Part shown: positions 57,194-64,000 of the stretch, piece after piece | Numbering within the stretch: position 1 is the first letter of the stretch | Layout of the letters: every line of letters begins with the position of its first letter | NCBI RefSeq assembly: GCF_000264995.1 | Contig: NW_006767438.1 | Span: 1 to 64,000, forward strand | Length of the DNA: 64,000 nt | Source: Punctularia strigosozonata HHB-11173 SS5 | Taxonomy: Eukaryota > Basidiomycota > Agaricomycetes > Corticiales > Punctulariaceae | Reading direction: 5' to 3' | The notes under the pieces: generated by a model | Database searches by the model: none | Seen by the model: only the letters and a program-made list of their open reading frames with translations | What the model was told of the DNA's origin: nothing | Position numbers and translations under genes: made by a program

Positions 57194-58939
57194 ATGTCCT
57201 CACTTCACGCAAGCAACATTGACAAGCCCGTCGAGGTCATCCACCCCGATAACACCCCCGGCGCAACACCGGACGTCGTCGCGTCTGCTCTGACCGCTGT
57301 CGTTGACCAGTCGGCGGAGCATGGATCCGTGCAGAAGGGCATCCACGCGCCCATGCACAAATTGACCGAGATCCCCCTCGTCCGGAACCTCGTCCCCGGC
57401 CTGGAGAAGGTCGCGACCGAGTTCCACGTAGGAAACTTCGTGGTCATGCGCGGGACGGGCGAGAAGTTTTTCGAGAGCATGCCTCTGTACCCGCGGTGAG
57501 TACTCGTTTCGGTCTCAGTGCGTAGCACATGACATCTAACGCGATACGCAGTTTGGGAATGCATTTGCTTTACTACGGATCGGCCCAAGTCAAGGTGCTC
57601 CACAACCAGCACGTTGAGGAGGTATTGAAGGATTTGTCCATCAAGGTTAGTACCATGGCGCAACACTGCATGGAGCAGGCGATGATGTACCCTCCGCTTC
57701 CTCCAGCAAGGGAAGATTTACGACGAGCCGGAGTCTGTCAAGTCCATCCCCTCTTTCATCGAGACGTACTCGATCCAGACGGATGAGCTTCTCGAGCCAG
57801 ACATCACCAAGTATGGCAACTTCAACGAATTCTTTTACAGGTGCGTTCCTCAAGTATAATAAAATACAGGCTCTTCCTGACTTGCGACCGACCAGACGAC
57901 TCAAGGATGGTGCACGTCCTGTCCAGCATGCGGACGATCCGACGGCTTTCTGCTCTGCTGCAGATTGTCGGCTGACTGTGTACAACACCGTCGATCTGGC
58001 GAAGCAATTCTGGTTCGTATAAGAGCTGTCGTATGACCCTCGAAGTTGGCTCACATACCGACATTGCAGGATCAAGGGCAAGAACTTCTCCATCCCGAAC
58101 CTGCTGGGCGTCTCTCCCGACTCGGAGCAGGCGCGTCATTTTGACAACGGAGGTCTTGCCATGTAGGACCCTTAGCATGCTCCCGACGACGTGTCGGCCC
58201 GTTGACGATGTGACGCAGATTCCGCCTCGCGCCCGCGGATTATCATCGTTTTCACAGTCCGATTGACGGAACGGTCGGGGATGTCGTCGACATACCGGGA
58301 CAATACTATACGGTCAACCCCCAGGCTGTCAACGAACCCGGCTTCGACGTGTTCACGGAAAATAAACGCTCCGTTCTGTACATGACGCATAAGCTCACGG
58401 GCAAGCAGATCGCCTTCGTCGCGATCGGCGCTATGCTTGTCGGCAGCATCGCCTGGACGAAGGTGGGCAGACCTCCTACGACCAAATGTGGAACATGTTT
58501 GACGCCTTGCCAATAGGGTAAAGAGAAAGGAACCGAGGTCCAGCGTGGCGAGGAACTTGGCTATTTCGCGTACGGAGGTAGCACTGTCGTTGCTGTTTTC
58601 CCTCCGGGCCTTATCGAGTAAGTCCCTGCGCAGTAATATACCTTTCGAGCGACCCGCCTGACGGTTTTCTGCAGATTCGATGACGATCTGGTCAAGAACT
58701 CGAAGAACACCATTGAGACGCTGCTCAAAGTCGGCTATTCGATTGGGTTCATGCCCGGTAACTGTGAGTATTTCCGACCTAGCGAGCATGGTCTGTTCTG
58801 ACCGATTTGCTCGTATGCAGCGTCGTTGGCGACAGGTGACGCGGTGCCGGTCGAGACCGAAGGCCAGAGTCAAGGATCAGGATCGGGAGTCGGCGGTATC
58901 GCGAGCGGACTGGTCAACAAGGTCAAGAGCCTTGTTTGA
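57194..58939 (+). CDS. phosphatidylserine decarboxylase proenzyme
   Basis: Start MSSLHASNIDKPVEVIHPDN. Eight to nine exons in frame. PSD landmarks: FHVGNFVVMRGTGEKFFESM, YGNFNEFFYRRLKDGARPVQ with DPTAFCSAADCRLTVYNTVD, IKGKNFSIPNLLG, then FRLAPADYHRFHSPIDGTVG (His in YHRFHSP) and FDVFTENKRSVLYMTHKLTG. The self-cleavage site is the GGST of YFAYGGSTVVAVFPP, where the Ser becomes the pyruvoyl group. A linker IGAMLVGSIAWT precedes it. The C-terminal tail (SGSGVGGIASGLVNKVKSLV) is short. No C2 or EF-hand and no mitochondrial helix are seen, unlike PSD1 or PSD2 of yeast. It makes phosphatidylethanolamine from phosphatidylserine, or a related substrate. Confidence 0.8.
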
Positions 58940-59508
58940 GACGAACGCCGTAGTGATCTAGATCTTGCCGAGGACGAACTAATGTGATACCACAAGGACA
59001 ATGCTGCTGTTGTAATTTAGCAAGAAGAGACCGCAGCGAATGTACTTTACCGTTACGATTGTTGCAACCCCTTCGAAAATCCATGACAGAAACGCCAGTC
59101 GTACCACGTGGCTTCGAGTCCCGACCGGGAGCAGCCTTCGTCGTCACGGTCCCGATCATCCAAGAGCCAGCCTCATCGACTCTTCCTGCTAACCTCGAAC
59201 CAGAGCCTCGTGGCTGTAAATCAGCTATAGGGAAGGAACTACCATAAACACCACCAGCTCGTCAATATCTGCGACATTGATCCGTAAGGCCTGACGATGC
59301 ACCTTTGCATTCGTCAATGAAACTTAACACTTCTGCAATCACGAACAGGTATAAAGCTCGAACTGACCTTGTAATTTCCTCCTGGATATACTCCTACTTG
59401 CGCTTAGGACGTCCGTCCTTGTGCACTGATATTTACCGGTGAGCGCCTGCTGTCCGCGATAACATGTTCTTAGCTCAGATAAGCTCATGATCATTTCCAA
59501 GAATCCCC
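58940..59508. other. intergenic
   Basis: No gene seen. Promoter of the F-box gene. Confidence 0.5.
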
Positions 59509-60666
59509 ATGTCTCCCTGCCTTCCCACAGAAATTGCGGAAAGAGTTATAGACTTTTTATGCGAGGACCAGGATGCACTACGACAATGCGCATTGGCTTC
59601 TCGCGCGCTGACCGCGAGGTGTCAATTCTATCTTTTTAGACGATTCAACCATGCAACCTTCCGCGACGAGAAGCGTCTTGCCGATCTCACTTGCGACGCC
59701 CCCCATCTGGCCAAACTCATCACCATCCTATACGTTGACATCTTCATAACCCTCGACGCGTTTCCCATCCTGCCCAATCTCCGCGTCGTTCACATGCATG
59801 GAAAACCTCAGTACGGCCTGCTGCAGGTCCCTGCCTCGCTCTTCAACAAGATCCGTGTGAGCACCCCCGCATTGGTGGACGTCAGAATCTCCTACGGCCA
59901 TTTGGACGAATTGGACACGCTAGTACAATTACTCCATACCCGAACGAGCATAACAAGCCTGGCTTTGGACACTGTCGCCGCACTCGGTGACCCCATTGAA
60001 CGCTCACTCGTGGCGCGTCCGATGAACTTGAATCATCTGAAAATCGTCGGCGCCGACGATCTGACGTTATCATATCTATGGACCCACTTCATCGGCCAAC
60101 TGTCTTCGACGCGCGCCCTATCGCTACGCCGACTCGACATCGAAATAACTGCGAGCACGGTCTTTGAAGCCAACTATGCGCTTAGTTCCATGGAAGCCTT
60201 GCAGGATTTGAGAATAATTGTGCTCTACAGTCCGCCTCGTGAGGGTGAGCGGTGGCACATACTGACGGATAAGGTTGGCCGTACTAACTTCCGACTGGTA
60301 GGAGCGCTCGACTTATCCCATAATAACGTCCTCCAGTCGCTTGCCTTCTCCGTCGAACTATACGGTGCTGGATCAAGGACCGCACACGATGTGTCATTCA
60401 TATCTGCATCGTGCCAGACCGTAGCCTCGCCGGACTTCGATCATCTGTCGCTGCGCATGTGCATCGTCGTGAACTCCTCAATGGACGAATTCAAGAACTT
60501 GGGTACAGAATTGCAAAGACCAGAGTTCAAGCGCTTGAAAGACTTGGATATTACGATCTCCACCGATCGTGTCCCTGAGTTTGCACAGATTTTTCGGCCA
60601 CTCGTGGACAAGGGAATTCATGTACATGTCGCTGATGTTGATGGACATTTCAATCTTGACCTCTAA
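59509..60666 (+). CDS. F-box protein
   Basis: One exon, 385 residues. The N-terminal MSPCLPTEIAERVIDFLCED with QDALRQCALASRALTARCQF is an F-box (LPTEIxxxIIDFLxxD). The rest is a leucine-rich, LRR-like fold without clear repeats (LPNLRVVHMHGKPQYG, LYGAGSRTAHDVSFISA, LKDLDITISTDRVPEFAQIF). It may recruit substrates to an SCF ubiquitin ligase. F-box genes of this kind are highly expanded and variable in mushrooms. Intronless, unlike its neighbours. Confidence 0.7.
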   Translation: MSPCLPTEIAERVIDFLCEDQDALRQCALASRALTARCQFYLFRRFNHATFRDEKRLADLTCDAPHLAKLITILYVDIFITLDAFPILPNLRVVHMHGKPQYGLLQVPASLFNKIRVSTPALVDVRISYGHLDELDTLVQLLHTRTSITSLALDTVAALGDPIERSLVARPMNLNHLKIVGADDLTLSYLWTHFIGQLSSTRALSLRRLDIEITASTVFEANYALSSMEALQDLRIIVLYSPPREGERWHILTDKVGRTNFRLVGALDLSHNNVLQSLAFSVELYGAGSRTAHDVSFISASCQTVASPDFDHLSLRMCIVVNSSMDEFKNLGTELQRPEFKRLKDLDITISTDRVPEFAQIFRPLVDKGIHVHVADVDGHFNLDL

Positions 60667-60848
60667 GGTGAGTTCCTCGCGGTGATCGATCTTCTATATA
60701 TCAAAAACTGCAAGCTCATGAAAGTTTCAACTGCAGGCGAAAACACCGGAACGGTGTGGTCAGTTGTAAAGGCTAATGTTTGACATCAATCGCGATGAAC
60801 ACTCCGTTACATAGATAAGAAATACCTTTATGGAATGTACCGCGGTAG

Positions 60849-63117
60849 TTACAACGGTAAGATGGGCTCTTGTGGTGCCTGGTATGATCCGGGAGTATAG
60901 CCAAAATGTGCATACAACTCCTCCAGTGTCCATGCTGCAGGGCCTGATCCATTGTAATAGTAGCGAAAATCCCCAACGACGTCAAATTGAGCTAGACCTC
61001 GTTCTTGACATGCCAAAAGACACCTGACGAGCTTGGCAGCAGCGACGTTCGTATCGCTGTGGCGTCCGAGGAAAGAAAGTAAAGTGATCCATAAGTTAGA
61101 GACATCCATGCATGCCGGAGACGGGCCGCTGCCAAAGCGATGGAGATCTGAAGCAAGGACATCATAAATGTTCTCTAGGAAAGCATGCGTCAGGGCTTTT
61201 CTACGAGGTTGAGACGGGGTCCGAAGATGGGTGGCGAGGCTGGAGGTGGCATCGAGTGAGCAAATAAACTTCACTGCACTCCAGTACACGGGAAGCAACT
61301 CGGTGGAGGTTGCTGTACCGGTTGCCGCTTGATCGCCTAGTTCGATGACGGATGAGATGATCTCGCAAATCTCATCCTCCGGGCATGTTTCGAGTGTTTC
61401 TCTCCATGATTGGCCTCCACCCCCAAGCCGAAATCGACCTACGGTGGACGCTGCCACTTCGTGGAAGATATAGAACACAAGGTCGATCAAAGTTCTGGTG
61501 GGATTGCCATTAGGAGAGTGTAATATACCAGGCTGGCAAAGAAGACGCAGTAAAGTGTTCAGGAAGAGGGGCCGGAGGTCGATTTGGAGCGTACAAAGGA
61601 TGAGCATCACGTAAAAGGAGCTAAGATAAAGGTAGTTGACGTTGTCCTCCGTAAATGGTTCTGGATATCTCTGGGGAGGAGAGACACGCTTTCCATGGAG
61701 GAAGGAGGAGAGTAAGTGGTACATTCCGCGCCGCTGAGCAGGCCGAAGCGTCCGTAGCTTGTGCGGAACAATGACCTTCAACGCTTCTAGAATTTGGAGA
61801 GTATTTTTACGTTGTGTGTATATGTCTTGAAGCTGGTCGCAGAAGGGAATGGATCGCGACCGCGGGATGTATAAGATGGTGCAAATAGCGAGCCAACACC
61901 CGCAAAGGCGTTCATAAGGATCATCGGTTTTTGAAAGGGTCAAATCGTCTTCTGTGAGCATGCGAGGCGACCAAAGCGAGATGAGGGTGTCGGGCAAACT
62001 TTTTGCACATCCTTTGATTTGTTCCGTATCTAGTTCGTCCTGGGCGGAGACCCAAAGCAAGGCCCAAGATTTCCAGAATGTGCTCCTCAGTTGTGTTCTC
62101 CCTGCAACGTGAATCGCTAAATCTCTATGAGCCCAGCTCCCGTGATATTCGCGTGTAGGGTGCGAGGGTGCGTCAAGCAACTTGTTAATCCAGTCGTTCC
62201 ATATTCTTCGTCGGTGCTCCCTATAAGATGGGATGCGCGAGACGGCAGTAAGTGACCAGAAAATCACTTGTATCGAAGTGCGAGCTGCCAGACCCAGGAC
62301 GGGATGGATGAATCTTTTTTGTATGAAATCTTTGACGTCGATCAACAGCCATCCGGTTGGAGTTTTATACGGGCACGTATCGATGACCACTGGTAGCGCG
62401 ATAGCAACTATAGCGCAGGCGAAGGTCAGGGCTACAGCCGCCGTTACTACAACAGCGACAGTTGTATTCAGCGGCCATAGAAGGATAACCAACCCTATGA
62501 AGAAGAAAAATACAGAGAGCTGGAGGATTCCGGGTAGAGAAGAGACGATCGTCTGTACTTTCCATCGCTCGAATTGGGTGTATCGATATTGTCGAAGTGG
62601 AACAGCGTGTGACGGAGGCGTTACATTAGTCCACAGGATGTATTGCCGCAGCCATTGTTTCGCGGAAATGCCCAATAATGCTGATCCAAGGGAAAGGACG
62701 AGGCTCATGAACCAGAGCGCGTTTATGGCTACCATGGAGGGTGACACCGCAGGAATGCTGGTCGCAGCAAAAATTTCAGATGTCGACGGGAGTGACAGTC
62801 GTTCAACTATACTCCTGGAGAGATCGAGGGCTATCGCCGTTGACATAGGTGTATTGGCAGGCTGAAGTTGCGTATAAACCTGAACCAGAAAGGAGGTGAG
62901 GACCGCAGAGAACAGGCCAGCCTGCAGATGAAGGAACATGAAGCGTGATGTCGCATACGGATATAGCGAAGGTGCATCGCACCAGTATCAACAGGCTGTC
63001 TATGTCTCCTGAGTGACCAGTGATCATAGCCTCGTCGTGCTTCTTCAACCGCTCATACACAGCTGCCCATTCGCTGTCGTTCTTGATCTGGGACGCTGAG
63101 CTGCCGCTGGAATCCGG
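60849..63117 (-). CDS. DUF6535 multi-pass membrane protein
   Basis: An upstream exon (63117-62983) encodes PDSSGSSASQIKNDSEWAAV, YERLKKHDEAMITGHSGDID and SLLIL, then joins across an intron (donor GTGCGA, acceptor CTGCAG) to AGLFSAVLTSFLVQVYTQLQ. The continuation NALWFMSLVLSLGSALLGIS and AKQWLRQYILW, with YRYTQFERWKVQ, is the DUF6535 signature, followed by helices LQLSVFFFFIGLVILLW and AVVVTAAVALTFACAIVAIA. About 740 residues in all, with a long cytosolic helical part that ends at 60849. The ATG must lie 5' of 63117 and was not found. The function of DUF6535, a family expanded in Agaricomycetes, is unknown. Confidence 0.7.
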
Positions 63118-64000
63118 CTACCGTGACCATCAGTGAGATATTCCGAAGATTTTAGATGCAGAAATGTACTAAATGTTGAAATATAGGACCTGGAGACACT
63201 GAAATGTTCCGGTGCGGGCGGTCTCGGTCGCCGTGGCTGGAATGAACGCCAAGTCTCGGTGTCAGATCAGATAGTCCCTGTGTAGATAGTCCATGTACAG
63301 CGTAAGCTATAGTTTGATTTCCGTCGAGGCGTTGCAGCTGAACATACCAGTCCGAGCCCTGGTAACGACTGCAGCTGCAGAAACGGTCATTTTACTGCTG
63401 ACCATCAACTATAATCTGACCATACCTCGGTAACGTTCGTCATGGTAGTGCACAACGTCTGTCCCCTTTACCAATCAGAACTGGTCGTCGCTCTGGGTCG
63501 TGATAGCTCGATGACGATGGCGGTACCCGGAATCGATATTTAGACGCCTGCGGATTCTGATGTACAGGCAGCTTGGGATAGGAAGGTCCTGGTTTCTGAT
63601 TGATTTTGCTGGCTATTCATATCCAGACAAAGAGAAAGTGGCTCGAGCGTCATGTAGGGCCGGCACATGTTTATACTATATCGTAGGCCTTCGTCGACGG
63701 ATCGCTGTCGTTCAAGCTACAGATGGGCAAGCGGAATTTCAGTTTCGATCTGTCGTCATCTATATCCTATTATCTTTGTATTTCTGTTGAGGATTCGAGG
63801 ACGGTCCATCATAAGTGCCGAGGTATACTGGTCTTTGAAACTTCAGATCTTCAGGTGGGGTGACGACAGCTCAGAGGCAGAGCAACTCGCGTGATCCCGC
63901 TTTCGTTGTCAATGTCGCTGGTGCCCTTTGCCTTCACGAATCACTACATTATCCTCCACGCTACTTTCGTCGCAGATAATTCAGAATCGCCCGCCTCGCC
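63118..64000. other. right window edge
   Basis: No supportable gene. It may hold the first exon and promoter of the DUF6535 gene. Confidence 0.4.

Noticed and set aside
57660-58180. Minus-strand open frames over the PSD gene
   Set aside because: Shadows of the plus-strand exons, which form the PSD chain.
59100-59125. TTCGAGTCCC as tRNA B box
   Set aside because: No matching A box or stem upstream.
63850-63895. tRNA-like A box (CAGCTCAGAGGCAGAGCAA) near the right edge
   Set aside because: No B box or acceptor-stem pairing follows at a suitable distance.

Overview
The window is nuclear DNA of a filamentous basidiomycete, almost certainly an Agaricomycete with a plant-biomass-degrading lifestyle. 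Nearly every gene is cut by many short (about 50-65 nt) GT-AG introns with CTAAC/CTGAC-type branch sites. The gene content is typical of that class: a GH7 cellobiohydrolase with a C-terminal CBM1, a CE16-type acetylesterase, a macrofage-activating-glycoprotein-type secreted protein with a ricin-B lectin domain, several mushroom-type seven-helix membrane proteins, DUF6533 and DUF6535 families and an F-box protein. I cannot name the species from sequence alone. Intron borders below were read by eye from splice motifs and frame continuity, not from transcripts.

Layout. 0-4.6 kb: gene-poor, with a GC-rich minisatellite (about 470-1045), an AT-rich gene-free stretch, a diverged ~190-bp tandem repeat, a doubtful acidic ORF and one small hypothetical gene. 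4.6-18 kb: ricin-B/MAGP secreted protein, a secreted or membrane DUF7137-type protein, an IKS-type protein kinase, a glomulin/Ybp-like helical repeat protein, an NCS1 purine-cytosine permease (minus) and exocyst subunit EXO70. 18-24 kb: a 7TM protein, the GH7 cellobiohydrolase (with an apparent frameshift) and a single-cupin protein. 24-36 kb: a tricalbin-like SMP/C2 lipid-transfer protein of the Mug190 type (minus), an extracellular Cu/Zn SOD-like protein, a small secreted protein (minus), a nucleotidyltransferase-fold protein (minus) and an unusual single-pass membrane protein fused to a C-terminal von Willebrand A domain. 36-43 kb: ribosomal protein eL14 (minus), a second kind of 7TM protein, a CE16 esterase and an intronless hypothetical protein (minus). 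44-52 kb: three DUF6533-type membrane protein paralogues, with an acetoacetyl-CoA thiolase (ERG10 type) between the second and third. 53-64 kb: the autophagy PROPPIN ATG18 with a TA-flanked MITE starting seven bases after its stop codon, a double-cupin protein (minus), a phosphatidylserine decarboxylase, an F-box protein and a large DUF6535 membrane protein (minus).

How the genes relate. The enzymes of cell-wall breakdown (GH7, CE16) and the secreted SOD and lectin-type proteins fit growth on plant material. NCS1, EXO70, Mug190-like, ATG18 and PSD are housekeeping membrane-traffic and lipid genes scattered among them. I see no biosynthetic cluster. The most unusual items are the membrane-anchored vWA fusion, the mono-/bi-cupin pair (the single-domain copy with a predicted presequence), the frameshifted cellobiohydrolase, the MITE in the ATG18 3' end, and unusual splice features (a GC-AG intron, several GTTCGT donors and a coding exon of only ATG). 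I found no convincing rRNA or tRNA gene, no CRISPR array and no virus-like element.
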